From positions 434,001-498,000 of the forward strand of contig NZ_JAOVZO020000003.1 in NCBI RefSeq assembly GCF_025717065.2: a stretch of 64,000 nt of DNA, read 5' to 3'. Origin of the DNA: Tahibacter soli (GTDB lineage Bacteria; Pseudomonadota; Gammaproteobacteria; Xanthomonadales; Rhodanobacteraceae). Positions within the stretch are counted from its first letter, which is position 1, and the number at the start of each line of letters is the position of its first letter. The notes beneath the pieces are model-generated. The model had not been told where the DNA came from and did not search any database. It worked only from the letters and a program-made list of their open reading frames with translations. Below, piece after piece: positions 7,259 to 16,782 of this stretch. The position numbers and the translations under genes were made by a program.

Positions 7259-8884
7259 ATGCAAGACGCTCAGCTGGAATCGCTCGCGCGCGAAGCCGCG
7301 CGCGTGGCGCCGCGACACCTGCGTGACCTCCTGTCCGACGAAAACCGCTACGCGCGCTGGTCGCATCGCGCGGGACCGGTCTTGCTCGACCTGTCGAAAC
7401 AGAAGCTCGACGAGCCCGCGCTCGACGCGCTCGGCGCGATCGCGCAGGCGTGCGGCTGGGAGGCGCGGCGCGATGCGATGTTCGCGGGCGCCGTGCTGAA
7501 CGCCTCGGAACAGCGGCCCGTGCTGCACACGGCGCTGCGTGCGATCGAATCGAGGCTGCCGTCGCCGGCGCCGCAGGCCGTGCGCGACGAAATCGACGCG
7601 ACGCTCGCGCGCATGGCCGCGCTCGTCGACGCGCTCGAGCGCGACGCGGCCGGCGACTACGGGATTCCTGCCGGCATCACGGACATCGTCAATCTCGGCA
7701 TCGGCGGCTCCGATCTCGGGCCGCGCCTGGCGGTCGAAGCGCTCGCGGCGTCGCACACCGGGCGTTTCCGCTTGCACTTCCTGCCGAACGTGGACGGTCA
7801 CGAAACCGCCGCGCTGATGCGCCGGATCGACCCGAAGCGCACGCTCGTGCTGCTGGTGTCCAAAAGCTTCACGACGCAGGAAACGCTGCTCAACGGCCGC
7901 GTGCTGCGCGAATGGATCGCGAACGCCTACGGCGGCGACGATGCGGCTGCTGCGGGTCATTTCGTCGCGGTCAGCGCGAACGTCGCGGCGGCGGCGAAGC
8001 TCGGCATACCGCCCGAACGCGTGCTGCCGATGTGGGATTTCGTCGGCGGTCGCTATTCCGTGTGGTCGGCCGTCGGGCTCGTGCTCGCGCTCGCGATCGG
8101 CATGCCGAACTTTCGCGCGTTCCTGCGCGGCGCGGCGCTGATGGACGATCACTTCCGCACCGCGTCGTGGCGCGAAAACCTGCCGTTGCTCGCCGCGCTC
8201 GTCGGCGTGTGGAACCGCAACGCGCTCGGCTTCCCGGCGCACGGCGTGATTCCGTATCACGACGGCCTCGCCGAGCTGCCGGCGTTCCTGCAGCAACTGG
8301 AAATGGAAAGCCTCGGAAAACGCGTCGGTGCCGACGGCGCGCCGGTCGCTCAGTCGACCGTGCCGGTCGTGTGGGGCAGCGTCGGCACGAATGCGCAGCA
8401 CGCGTTCTTCCAGGCGCTGCATCAGGGCACCGACGTCGTTCCGCTCGATCTCATCGGCGTCGTACGCCCGGCGCACGCGCTCAAGGACAACCACGACGCG
8501 CTGCTGGCGAACCTGCTCGCGCAGGGCGCCGCGTTCGCGCTCGGCAAGACGTTCGACGCCGCGCTCGCCGAAGCGACGAGCGGCACCGACGACGAACGCC
8601 GCGCGCTCGCCGCGCAGCGCACGTTTCCGGGCGACCGTCCGTCGAGCACGATCCTGCTCGACGCGCTGACGCCCGAAAGCCTCGGCGCGCTGCTCGCGCT
8701 GTACGAACACAAGGTGCTGATGCAGGCGCTCTTGTGGGACATCAACGCATTCGACCAATGGGGTGTCGAACTCGGCAAGACGCTCGCCAAAGCGATCCTG
8801 CCGGCGCTCGTCGACGGCGACGTGCCGGCAGCGTTCGACGCCTCGACGCGCGGCTTGATCCAAGCGATCCGCGAAAAAAGCTAG
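7259..8884 (+). CDS. pgi: Glucose-6-phosphate isomerase
   Basis: This enzyme interconverts glucose 6-phosphate and fructose 6-phosphate. The product is 541 aa, the usual size. IGGSDLGPRLAVEAL, SKSFTTQETL, the first PGI signature DFVGGRYSVWSAVGL, and the second signature LLWDINAFDQWGVELGK with the catalytic lysine are all present. It starts at ATG 7259 after a 107-bp gap containing TATAGT (7225-7230). Its stop codon interlocks with that of convergent queG: the four bases CTAG at 8881-8884 serve both stops. Confidence 0.96.
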   Translation: MQDAQLESLAREAARVAPRHLRDLLSDENRYARWSHRAGPVLLDLSKQKLDEPALDALGAIAQACGWEARRDAMFAGAVLNASEQRPVLHTALRAIESRLPSPAPQAVRDEIDATLARMAALVDALERDAAGDYGIPAGITDIVNLGIGGSDLGPRLAVEALAASHTGRFRLHFLPNVDGHETAALMRRIDPKRTLVLLVSKSFTTQETLLNGRVLREWIANAYGGDDAAAAGHFVAVSANVAAAAKLGIPPERVLPMWDFVGGRYSVWSAVGLVLALAIGMPNFRAFLRGAALMDDHFRTASWRENLPLLAALVGVWNRNALGFPAHGVIPYHDGLAELPAFLQQLEMESLGKRVGADGAPVAQSTVPVVWGSVGTNAQHAFFQALHQGTDVVPLDLIGVVRPAHALKDNHDALLANLLAQGAAFALGKTFDAALAEATSGTDDERRALAAQRTFPGDRPSSTILLDALTPESLGALLALYEHKVLMQALLWDINAFDQWGVELGKTLAKAILPALVDGDVPAAFDASTRGLIQAIREKS

Positions 8885-9933
8885 GCGTCGCCGGCGCGTC
8901 GCGCCTGCGCCCAGGCGACGTGCTCGCGCACGAGCTCCGACGGATGCGCGGCGCGCGCGGCGAGCGCCGCGTCGACATCGGCGCCGGCCGGCGCGTTGCC
9001 GAGCGCGACCGCGATGTTGCGCAGCCAGCGCTCATGGCCGATGCGGCGGATCGCCGAGCCTTCGGTGCGCGCGAGGAATTCGTCTTCGGTCCACGCGAAG
9101 AGATCGACGAGCTGTGCGCCGTCGAGCCGGTGGCGCGGCGTGAAGTCCGGCTCGGCACTCGCCTGCGCGAACTTGTTCCACGGGCACACGAGCTGGCAGT
9201 CGTCGCAGCCGTAGATGCGGTTGCCGATCGCCGCGCGAAACTCCGTCGGTATGCTGCCGTGCAGTTCGATCGTCAGGTACGAGATGCAGCGCCGCGCGTC
9301 GACCTGGTAGGGCGCGACGATCGCCTGCGTCGGACACACGTCGATGCAGCGCGCGCACGTGCCGCAGTGTGCGGTCGCTGGCGCGTCGGCCGGCAGCGGT
9401 AGGTCGGTGTACAGCTCGCCGAGAAAGAACCACGAACCGGCCGCGCGATTGATCAGGCACGTGTGCTTGCCGATCCAGCCGAGGCCCGCGTTGCGCGCGA
9501 GCGCGCGCTCGAGCACCGGCGCGGAATCGACGAACGCGCGATAGCCGAACGGACCGACGTGCGCCGCGATGCGGTCGGCGAGTTTCTGCAGGCGGTTGCG
9601 CATCAGCTTGTGGTAGTCGCGGCCGAGCGCGTAGCGCGAGACGTAGCCGAGTGCGGCATTTTCCAGAATGTCCCATCCGTCGGGCACGCCGGGCGGCACG
9701 TAGTCCATGCGCACGGAAATCACGCGCAGCGTGCCGGGCAGCAGGTCCTGCGGCCGGCTGCGCCGCGTGCCGTGGCGCGCCATGTAGTCCATCTCGCCGT
9801 GACGGCCCGCTTCGAGCCAGTTGAGAAGATGCGCCTCGTCTTCGGCCAGGTCGGTATCGGCGATGCCGACCTGCTGGAAGCCGAGTTCGAGTCCCCATTG
9901 CTTGATGGCGCTGGCGAGTTGGTCGTGCTGCAT
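8881..9933 (-). CDS. queG: Epoxyqueuosine reductase
   Basis: This cobalamin and iron-sulfur enzyme performs the last step of queuosine synthesis in tRNA wobble positions. The product is 350 aa from ATG 9933. Two ferredoxin-type clusters are visible: CGTCARCIDVCPTQA (about 189-203) and CDDCQLVCPWN (about 239-249). MDYMARH near the N-terminus and YALGRDYHKLMR are family landmarks, and a HEAT-like C-terminal helix region follows. The frame stays open upstream of 9933, but that part is antisense to nnr. The start lies 24 bp from the divergent nnr start. Confidence 0.94.
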   Translation of the reverse strand: MQHDQLASAIKQWGLELGFQQVGIADTDLAEDEAHLLNWLEAGRHGEMDYMARHGTRRSRPQDLLPGTLRVISVRMDYVPPGVPDGWDILENAALGYVSRYALGRDYHKLMRNRLQKLADRIAAHVGPFGYRAFVDSAPVLERALARNAGLGWIGKHTCLINRAAGSWFFLGELYTDLPLPADAPATAHCGTCARCIDVCPTQAIVAPYQVDARRCISYLTIELHGSIPTEFRAAIGNRIYGCDDCQLVCPWNKFAQASAEPDFTPRHRLDGAQLVDLFAWTEDEFLARTEGSAIRRIGHERWLRNIAVALGNAPAGADVDAALAARAAHPSELVREHVAWAQARRAGDA

Positions 9934-9942
9934 GGAGCGGCC

Positions 9943-9950
9943 ATTATAAT
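9943..9950. promoter_or_regulatory. Symmetric -10 element shared by queG and nnr
   Basis: The palindrome ATTATAAT contains TATAAT on both strands: 9945-9950 on plus, 9943-9948 on minus. It sits 7 bp before the nnr ATG (9958) and about 9 bp before the queG ATG (9933). If used, both mRNAs would be leaderless or nearly so. No good -35 hexamer is obvious on either strand. Confidence 0.4.
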
Positions 9951-9957
9951 CGCCGGC

Positions 9958-11472
9958 ATGTCCGAACCCTCGCCGAGCATTGCGCCGTACACGACGGCGC
10001 TGTACACCGCCGCGCAAATGCGCCGCATCGACGCCTGCGCGATGGCGCGCCTCGATATCACGGGGCTCGCGCTGATGCAGCGCGCGGCGGCCGCCGCGTA
10101 CGAGACGTTGCGCCGCCGCTGGCCCGAGGCGCGCCGTATCGCGGTGCTGTGCGGGCCCGGCAAGAACGGCGGCGACGGCTATCTCGTCGCGCGGCTCGCG
10201 CGCGAAGCGGGCGCCGACGCGGTCGTGCTCGCGCTCGGCCAGCCGCGCGACGCCGACGCGATGCAGGCGCGGGCGATCTGGCAGGCGAGCGGAGGCCGCA
10301 GCGTCGAGTTCGACAGCGAAGCGAGCCTGCCCGAGGCCGACGTCTACGTCGACGCGTTGTTCGGCACGGGGCTCGCGCGTGCGCTCGACGGTGCCGCGGC
10401 AGCCGTGGTCGCCGCGCTCTCGCAAACCCGCGCACCGGTGCTCGCGCTCGATATTCCGTCCGGCGTCGACGCCGACACCGGCGCCGTGCCCGGCGTCGCC
10501 GTGCGCGCCGACGCGACCGTGAGTTTCATCGGCCGCAAGCGCGGCCAGGCGACCGGCGCGGCGATCGACCATTGCGGCGACGTCGAACTCGCGCCGCTCG
10601 ATCTGCCCGACGCCGTGCACGCCGAAGAACACGCCGGCGCGCATCTGCTGCGGATCGAAGACCTCGCGCCGCTCGTGCCGGCGCGGGCGCGCAATGTGCA
10701 CAAAGGGCTCTACGGCCACGTGCTCGCGATCGGCGGCGACGCCGGCATGGGCGGCGCGATCCGCCTCGCGGCCGAAGCGGCGCTGCGCTGCGGCGCGGGA
10801 CTCGTCAGCGTCGCCACGCGCGGCGAGCACGTCGCGCCGCTGCTTGCGGCGCGGCCGGAGCTGATGGTGCAGACCGTCGGCGGACCGCAGGAACTCGACC
10901 CGCTGCTCGAACGCGCGACCGTGCTCGCGCTCGGTCCGGGCCTCGGGCGACGCGCGTGGGGCCACGCGCTGTGGCATCGCGCACTCGACGCCGGCAAGCC
11001 GTGCGTGCTCGACGCCGACGGCCTGAACCTGCTCGCCGAAGACGCGCGCCGCTTTCACGGCAACGCCGTGCTGACGCCGCATCCGGCCGAGGCGGCGCGC
11101 CTGCTCGGCGTCGATACGCGTGCGGTGCAGGCCGATCGCTATTCCGCGGCGCTCGCGCTCGCCGAGCGCTACGGCGCGGTCGTGGTGCTCAAGGGCGCCG
11201 GCTCGCTGATCGCCGCGCCCGGCCGCGCGATCGCGGTATGCCCGTGGGGCAATCCCGGCATGGCGAGCGGCGGCATGGGCGACGTGCTGACCGGCGCGGT
11301 CGCCGCCTTGCTCGCGCAGGGGCTCGCGCCGTACGACGCGGCCGTGCTCGGCGTCGGCGTGCACGCGCTGGCCGGCGACGTGGCGGCGGCGCACGGCGGC
11401 GCGATCGGCCTCGTCGCCGGCGACCTGATGCCCCACCTGCGCGCCGAATTGAACGGACTGGCCCATGGCTGA
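9958..11472 (+). CDS. nnr: Bifunctional NAD(P)H-hydrate epimerase / ADP-dependent NAD(P)H-hydrate dehydratase
   Basis: This enzyme repairs hydrated NAD(P)H. The product is 504 aa with two domains. The N-terminal YjeF epimerase domain (about 15-215) includes LCGPGKNGGDGYLVARLA and VDALFGTGL. The C-terminal carbohydrate-kinase-like dehydratase domain (about 235-500) includes GGDAGMGGAIRLAAEAALRC, VLDADGLNLL, LTPHPAEAARLL and NPGMASGGMGDVLTG. ATG at 9958 is 7 bp after a TATAAT box. tsaE overlaps its end by 8 nt, the usual nnr-tsaE-amiC-mutL order. Confidence 0.95.
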   Translation: MSEPSPSIAPYTTALYTAAQMRRIDACAMARLDITGLALMQRAAAAAYETLRRRWPEARRIAVLCGPGKNGGDGYLVARLAREAGADAVVLALGQPRDADAMQARAIWQASGGRSVEFDSEASLPEADVYVDALFGTGLARALDGAAAAVVAALSQTRAPVLALDIPSGVDADTGAVPGVAVRADATVSFIGRKRGQATGAAIDHCGDVELAPLDLPDAVHAEEHAGAHLLRIEDLAPLVPARARNVHKGLYGHVLAIGGDAGMGGAIRLAAEAALRCGAGLVSVATRGEHVAPLLAARPELMVQTVGGPQELDPLLERATVLALGPGLGRRAWGHALWHRALDAGKPCVLDADGLNLLAEDARRFHGNAVLTPHPAEAARLLGVDTRAVQADRYSAALALAERYGAVVVLKGAGSLIAAPGRAIAVCPWGNPGMASGGMGDVLTGAVAALLAQGLAPYDAAVLGVGVHALAGDVAAAHGGAIGLVAGDLMPHLRAELNGLAHG

Positions 11473-11929
11473 GCGGCATTGGCGGTTCGATGACGAAGCG
11501 GCGCTCGTCGCGTTCGCCCGCGCACTCGCACCGGCGCTGCGCGCCGGCGGCGTCGTCTATCTCCACGGCGATCTCGGTGCTGGCAAGACGACGCTCGCCC
11601 GTGCGCTGATCGGCGCGCTCGGCGTCGAAGGGCGCGTGAAGAGCCCGACCTACAGCCTGATCGAGTCGTACCGGCTGCCCGATCTTTCGATCCACCATCT
11701 CGACCTGTACCGCATCGCCGATCCCGGCGAGCTCGAATGGCTGGCGCTCGACGAACTCGATCGGGGCGGCGCGAACCTCGTGCTCGTCGAATGGCCCGAG
11801 CGCGGGGCCGGATCGCTGCCGCGGCCGAATCTCGTCCTGCATCTAGCGCATGCCGAGCCGGGCCGCACGTTGAATGCCGTGGCGAGCGATTCGCGCGCCG
11901 CGGCATGGCTCGCGGCGATTTCCGAATGA
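11465..11929 (+). CDS. tsaE: tRNA threonylcarbamoyladenosine biosynthesis ATPase TsaE
   Basis: TsaE works with TsaB and TsaD to make t6A at position 37 of ANN-decoding tRNAs. The product is 154 aa with Walker A GDLGAGKTT (35-43), SPTYSLIESY, the switch-like HHLDLYR, and VEWPERG. ATG at 11465 overlaps nnr by 8 nt, so translation is probably coupled. Confidence 0.95.
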   Translation: MAERHWRFDDEAALVAFARALAPALRAGGVVYLHGDLGAGKTTLARALIGALGVEGRVKSPTYSLIESYRLPDLSIHHLDLYRIADPGELEWLALDELDRGGANLVLVEWPERGAGSLPRPNLVLHLAHAEPGRTLNAVASDSRAAAWLAAISE

Positions 11930-12043
11930 CGCGGTTGTTTACCGCGAGTTCCTGACTGGCATTTAAGCAAATCAACCCAGATATCGGTTTTCCAAAGAGA
12001 AAATGCTTGAAATACATGTCCTGCTGCGTTTGAATTCGCAGCC

Positions 12044-13378
12044 ATGCGGGGAATTGGCTTGAAATCGCTGCGTCGGAGCGTTGCGCTGGGTGTCCTGGCC
12101 CTGGTTCCGCTCGTCTCGAACGCGGCCGAAATCAAGGCGTTGCGCGTGTGGGCCGGCCCCGATTCGACGCGCGCCGTGTTCGACGTTTCCGGCCCGCTCG
12201 ACTACAAGCTGTTCGAACTCGCCAATCCCGACCGCATCGTGCTCGACATCAAGGGCTCGACGATCGCCGAGGGCGTGGCCGCGCCGCCCGGCAAGGGGCT
12301 GCTCAGCAATATGCGCATCGGCAAGCAGGGCAAGGGCGACCTGCGTGTCGTGTTCGACCTGCCGCAGGGCGTGCGCCCGAAAAGCTTTCTGCTGCCGCCG
12401 GCCGACAAGTTCGGCCATCGCCTCGTCGTGGACCTCTTTCCGAAGACCAAGGCGACGCGCGAAGTCGTCAAGACGATCGAAGACGTGCAGCCGAGCGCCG
12501 GCCGCAAGGTCGTGATCTCGGTCGACGCCGGTCACGGCGGCGACGATCCCGGCGCGATCGGCAAGAACGGCACGTACGAGAAGAACATCACGCTCGCGGT
12601 CGCGCGCGAGGTCGTCAAGGCGATCGACGCGCAGCCCGGCATGAAGGCGCAACTCGTGCGCGACGGCGACTACTTCATTCCGCACAAGCAGCGCTACGGC
12701 AAGGCGCGCGAGGCGAAGGCCGATCTGTTCGTGTCGATTCACGCCGACGCGTGTCCCGCGAGCTGCGACGCGCGCGGCGCTTCGGTGTGGGTGCTCTCGG
12801 CGCGCGGTGCCACGAGCGAGGCGGCGCGCTGGCTCGCGGCGAAGGAAAACGCGTCCGACCTCGTCGGCGGCGTGTCGCTCGACGACAAGGACGATACGCT
12901 GGCCGCGGTGCTGCTCGACCTGTCGCAGGGCGCGACGAGCGAAGCCAGCATGTCCGTCGGCCAGTCGGTGCTGCGCGCGCTCGGCAAGATCGGCCCGACG
13001 CATCGCGGCTATGTGGAAAGGGCTAATTTTATCGTCCTGCGCTCGCCGGACGTGCCGTCGATCCTCGTCGAGACCGGCTTCATCACGAACCCGGCCGAAG
13101 AAAAGCGGCTGAACGACCACGACGAACGCGTGAAGCTCGCCGGCACGATCGTCGACGGCATCCGCAACTATTTCACGCAGACGCCGCCGACCGGCACCTG
13201 GTTCGCCGCGAACGCGGGCAAGTACGTGCCGGCCGAGCACATCGTCACGCGCGGCGAAACGCTGTCGGGCATCGCGACGCAGTACCGCGTCAGCGTCGGC
13301 GCGCTGCGCGCGGCCAACAGCCTCGCGACGGACGCCGCCGTACGCGTCGGCGACGTAATCAAGTTGCCGCAAGGCTGA
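12044..13378 (+). CDS. amiC: N-acetylmuramoyl-L-alanine amidase with AMIN and LysM domains
   Basis: A periplasmic amidase that cuts septal peptidoglycan during cell separation. The product is 444 aa: signal peptide (about 1-28, ending SNAAE), AMIN domain (about 29-140), amidase_3 domain (about 155-375), LysM motif (about 398-441, HIVTRGETLSGIATQY). Zinc and catalytic residues are His164 (DAGHGG), Glu179, His233 (SIHADA) and Glu343 (VETGF). Upstream TTGAAA (12007) and TTGAAT (12030), 17 bp apart, form a possible promoter close to the ATG; no clear Shine-Dalgarno is seen. AmiB and AmiC are hard to tell apart; the LysM tail is frequent in Lysobacterales homologues. Confidence 0.92.
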   Translation: MRGIGLKSLRRSVALGVLALVPLVSNAAEIKALRVWAGPDSTRAVFDVSGPLDYKLFELANPDRIVLDIKGSTIAEGVAAPPGKGLLSNMRIGKQGKGDLRVVFDLPQGVRPKSFLLPPADKFGHRLVVDLFPKTKATREVVKTIEDVQPSAGRKVVISVDAGHGGDDPGAIGKNGTYEKNITLAVAREVVKAIDAQPGMKAQLVRDGDYFIPHKQRYGKAREAKADLFVSIHADACPASCDARGASVWVLSARGATSEAARWLAAKENASDLVGGVSLDDKDDTLAAVLLDLSQGATSEASMSVGQSVLRALGKIGPTHRGYVERANFIVLRSPDVPSILVETGFITNPAEEKRLNDHDERVKLAGTIVDGIRNYFTQTPPTGTWFAANAGKYVPAEHIVTRGETLSGIATQYRVSVGALRAANSLATDAAVRVGDVIKLPQG

Positions 13379-13441
13379 ACGAGTAGCTGCCGCGCCGAAC
13401 CGGGCGCGGCGCGGCGGCGCATCCGTTATGATGCGTGGCTC

Positions 13442-15262
13442 ATGTCGCGCATCCGTCAGCTTCCGATCGAACTCATCAACCAGATCGCCGCCGGCGAGGT
13501 CATCGAACGCCCGGCGTCGGTGGTCAAGGAACTCGTCGAGAACAGTCTCGACGCCGGTGCGCAGCGCATCGAAATCGAAGTGGAAGAAGGCGGCGCGCGG
13601 TTGATCCGCGTGCGCGACGACGGTCGCGGCATCGACGCCGACGACCTTCCGCTCGCGATCGCGGCGCATGCGACGAGCAAGATCGCGAGCTTCGACGACC
13701 TCGAACGCGTGACGACGCTCGGTTTTCGCGGCGAAGCGCTGCCGAGCATCGCATCGATCTCGCGCTTCGCGCTGACGTCGCGGCCGGCCGAACAGGCGCA
13801 CGCGCTGCGCATCGAAGTCGACGGCGGCAAGCCCGGCGCGCCGAAGCCCGCGCAGCACCCGGCCGGCACGACGATCGAAGTGCGCGATCTGTTCTACAAC
13901 GTCCCGGCGCGGCGCAAGTTCCTGCGTGCCGAGCGTACCGAATTCGGCCGCATCGACGAGTTGATCGCGTCGCTCGCGCTCGTGCGCACCGGCGCGGAGT
14001 TTCGCCTGTCGCACAACGGCAAGCCCGTGCGCCTGTTGCGCCGTGCGGTCGACGAGGCTGGCGTCGCCGCGCGCGTCGGCGATCTGCTCGGCGAAGAATT
14101 CGTCGGCCAGAGCCTGCGCATCGAGCACGAAGGCGCGGGCCTGCGGCTGTCCGGCTGGGTCGGGCTGCCGACCGCGTCGCGCGCGCAGGCCGATTCGCAG
14201 TATTTCTACGTCAACGGCCGGCTCGTGCGCGACCGGCTCGTCGCGCACGCGGTGCGCCAGGCGTATGCCGACGTGCTGTTCCACGGCCGTCATCCGGCGT
14301 TCGTGCTGTTTCTCGATCTCGATCCGCTCGGCGTCGACGTCAACGTGCATCCGGCCAAGCACGAGGTGCGTTTTCGCGAATCGCGGCTCGTGCACGATTT
14401 TCTGTACCGCACGTTGAACGATGCGCTGGCGCAGACCCGCGCCGGTGCCGCCGCGCCGGTCGCACCGGCACTGCCGGCGTTCGCCGGCGACACCGCGGCG
14501 CCCGGCTACGCGCCGTGGCGCGGCCAGAACTCGCTCGGGCTCGGCTCGTCGTTCGTGCGCGAGCCGCTGGCCGAATACGCCGCGCTGGTCGGCGGCGGCG
14601 CACCGGTTTCGCCGCTGCTGTCGTCGTCGCCGCTGCCGCAGACGACGCCGGTCGACATGTCGGCCGCGCATACCGAAATGCCGCCGCTCGGCTTCGCGCT
14701 GGCGCAGCTTCATGGTATCTACGTGCTGGCCGAAAACGCGCACGGCCTCGTGCTCGTCGACATGCACGCGGCGCACGAACGCATCACGTACGAACGATTG
14801 AAGAACGCCCGGGAAGGCCAGGGCATCCGCGCGCAGATGCTGCTCGTGCCGCTGCCGATCTCGCTGTCGGAACGCGAGGCCGCGTGCGTCGAGGAACACG
14901 GCGAGCGCTTCGCGGCGCTCGGTTTCGACGTGCAGCGCACAGGGCCGCAGAGCGCCGTCGTCAAGCGCATACCGACGCTGCTCGAAGGCGCGGACGCGGC
15001 GCGGCTGATCCGCGACGTCATCGCCGACTTCACGACGCAGGGCAGTTCGCGCCGCATCGAGGAAGCCGGCAACGACGTGCTCGCGACGATGGCCTGCCAC
15101 GGTTCGGTGCGCGCGAACCGGCGACTGTCGCTGCCGGAAATGAACGCGCTGCTGCGCGACATGGAGGCGACCGAGCGCTCGGGCCAATGCAATCACGGGC
15201 GGCCCACCTGGGTGCAGCTCGGCATCAACGAACTCGACCGCCTGTTCCTGCGCGGCCGCTGA
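13442..15262 (+). CDS. mutL: DNA mismatch repair protein MutL
   Basis: MutL couples mismatch recognition by MutS to strand incision. The product is 606 aa. The GHKL ATPase motifs are [26 protein letters not shown], and [12 protein letters not shown]. The C-terminal domain carries DMHAAHE followed by RITYE, which fits the endonuclease consensus DQHA(x)2E(x)4E with Met for Gln, and CNHGRP near the end resembles the second metal-site motif. This suggests a MutL with its own nicking activity, as in bacteria without MutH; that is inference. It starts 63 bp after amiC. Confidence 0.95.
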   Translation: MSRIRQLPIELINQIAAGEVIERPASVVKELVENSLDAGAQRIEIEVEEGGARLIRVRDDGRGIDADDLPLAIAAHATSKIASFDDLERVTTLGFRGEALPSIASISRFALTSRPAEQAHALRIEVDGGKPGAPKPAQHPAGTTIEVRDLFYNVPARRKFLRAERTEFGRIDELIASLALVRTGAEFRLSHNGKPVRLLRRAVDEAGVAARVGDLLGEEFVGQSLRIEHEGAGLRLSGWVGLPTASRAQADSQYFYVNGRLVRDRLVAHAVRQAYADVLFHGRHPAFVLFLDLDPLGVDVNVHPAKHEVRFRESRLVHDFLYRTLNDALAQTRAGAAAPVAPALPAFAGDTAAPGYAPWRGQNSLGLGSSFVREPLAEYAALVGGGAPVSPLLSSSPLPQTTPVDMSAAHTEMPPLGFALAQLHGIYVLAENAHGLVLVDMHAAHERITYERLKNAREGQGIRAQMLLVPLPISLSEREAACVEEHGERFAALGFDVQRTGPQSAVVKRIPTLLEGADAARLIRDVIADFTTQGSSRRIEEAGNDVLATMACHGSVRANRRLSLPEMNALLRDMEATERSGQCNHGRPTWVQLGINELDRLFLRGR

Positions 15263-15290
15263 CAGCTATGCAATTCTGGAGGATTGTACG

Positions 15291-16211
15291 ATGATAGAAG
15301 TGAGTGCGTTGGTGCTGGCCGGCCTGATGGCGAGCAGCGTGCAGGCGACGAACGTGTCGATCGACGACGGCAGCGGCGCCGCCGCCGTCGACCACACGAC
15401 CGAGATCAAGGCGTGGCGCGAAAAGCGCGTCGAACGGCTCAAGGCGCCGACCGGCTGGTTGAGCCTCGTCGGCCTGCACTGGCTCAAGGACGGCGAGCAG
15501 ACGGTCGGTTCGGCCAAGGGCAACGACGTCGTGCTGAACGTCGGTCCGGCCAGGCTCGGCACCGTGACGCTCAAGGACGGCAACGCGTCGATCGCGCTCG
15601 ATGCGAAGGCCGGCGCGAAGATCGACGGCGCCGACAAGGCCAACGCGCCGCTCGTCGACGACCGCCAGGAAAAACCGACCACCGTCAGCTTCGGCACCGC
15701 GAATTTCTACGTCATCGACCGCGACGGCAAGAAGGCGCTGCGCGTGAAGGACAGCGAGGCCGATACGCGCAAGAATTTCCTCGGCATCGACTACTACGAC
15801 ATCGCCGCGAAGTGGCGCATCGAAGCGAAGTGGGAGGCGTTCGATCCGCCCAGGACGCTCGAAGTGCCGACCGTGCTCGGCACGGTCGAGAAGTACCCCG
15901 TGCCGGGCAAGGCCACGTTCGAGATCGACGGCAAGAAGTACGAAATCACGCCGGTGATCGAAGTGCCCGGCGACAAGGAACTCTTCATCATCTTCGCCGA
16001 CCGCACGAGCGGCAAGGAAACCTACGGCGCCGGCCGCTTCCTCTACGCGCCGATGCCGGCCGACGGAAAGATCGTGCTCGATTTCAACAAGGCGTACAAC
16101 CCGCCGTGCGCGTTCACGCCGTACGCGACGTGCCCGCTCGCGCCGCCGGAAAACAAGCTGAACCTGCCGGTGACCGCCGGCGAGAAGAAATACCGCGGCT
16201 CGCATCACTGA
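15291..16211 (+). CDS. DUF1684 family protein, probably exported
   Basis: A 306-aa protein with a weak hydrophobic N-terminus ending in SSVQAT (about 1-20). Family-like segments are IKAWREKRVERLKAPTGWLS, FYVIDRDGKKALRVKD, and the C-terminal NPPCAFTPYATCPLAPPENK motif that characterises DUF1684. The function of the family is not known; it shares the PPC-F-TPYATCPLPP signature across bacteria and some eukaryotes. GGAGG (15279-15283) gives a good start at ATG 15291, shortly after mutL. Confidence 0.8.
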   Translation: MIEVSALVLAGLMASSVQATNVSIDDGSGAAAVDHTTEIKAWREKRVERLKAPTGWLSLVGLHWLKDGEQTVGSAKGNDVVLNVGPARLGTVTLKDGNASIALDAKAGAKIDGADKANAPLVDDRQEKPTTVSFGTANFYVIDRDGKKALRVKDSEADTRKNFLGIDYYDIAAKWRIEAKWEAFDPPRTLEVPTVLGTVEKYPVPGKATFEIDGKKYEITPVIEVPGDKELFIIFADRTSGKETYGAGRFLYAPMPADGKIVLDFNKAYNPPCAFTPYATCPLAPPENKLNLPVTAGEKKYRGSHH

Positions 16212-16224
16212 TGCCGCCCGCGCC

Positions 16225-16782
16225 GTGCGCGTTCTGATCGTGTCGGACACGCACGGCACCGTCGACGCGCGCATCGTGGCGCTCGCGCGCGACTGTGCGC
16301 TCGTGCTGCACGCCGGCGACGTCGGTTCGGCCGACGTCGTCGATGCGCTGGCGGGCGCCGCGCGCGACGTGATCGCCGTACGCGGCAACAACGACGTTGC
16401 GGCGAAGTGGCCCGGCGCGCAGCACGATCGCCTCGCCGCGCTGCCGCTCGAACGCATCGTCGATCTGCCGGGCGGACGCGTCGTCGTCGTGCACGGCGAT
16501 GCGCATCCGCCGCGTTCGCGCCACGCGGCGCTGCGCCGTGCCCACGCCGGCGCGCGCGCGGTCGTGTACGGACACAGCCATCACATGCTCGTGGACGATA
16601 CTGCCGCGCCGTGGGTGCTCAATCCCGGCGCGGCCGGCAAGGCACGCACGAACGGCGGGCCGAGCTGCCTCGTGCTCGACGCGACGGACGATGCGTGGCG
16701 CGTCGAAGCGGTGCGTTTCGATCCGCCGACACGGGTTTTTGCGACCGATCCAACCGGGGGAAGTCATGGAAATCGGCAATAA
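16225..16782 (+). CDS. YfcE/MJ0936-type metallophosphoesterase
   Basis: A 185-aa calcineurin-like phosphodiesterase of the small MJ0936/YfcE type. Metal ligands are visible in SDTHG (Asp8, His10), HAGDVG (Asp36), RGNND (Asn59), VVHGDAH and GHSHH. The substrate is unknown; relatives hydrolyse cyclic nucleotide or phosphodiester model substrates. GTG at 16225 is required, because an ATG just upstream opens a different frame that stops at once. It overlaps the next gene by 17 nt. Confidence 0.85.
   Translation: MRVLIVSDTHGTVDARIVALARDCALVLHAGDVGSADVVDALAGAARDVIAVRGNNDVAAKWPGAQHDRLAALPLERIVDLPGGRVVVVHGDAHPPRSRHAALRRAHAGARAVVYGHSHHMLVDDTAAPWVLNPGAAGKARTNGGPSCLVLDATDDAWRVEAVRFDPPTRVFATDPTGGSHGNRQ

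Noticed and set aside
11972-15196. 1074-aa minus-strand frame antisense to amiC and mutL
   Set aside because: Long antisense frames are expected at this GC content; both plus-strand genes are clear families, and the antisense product has no recognisable motif.
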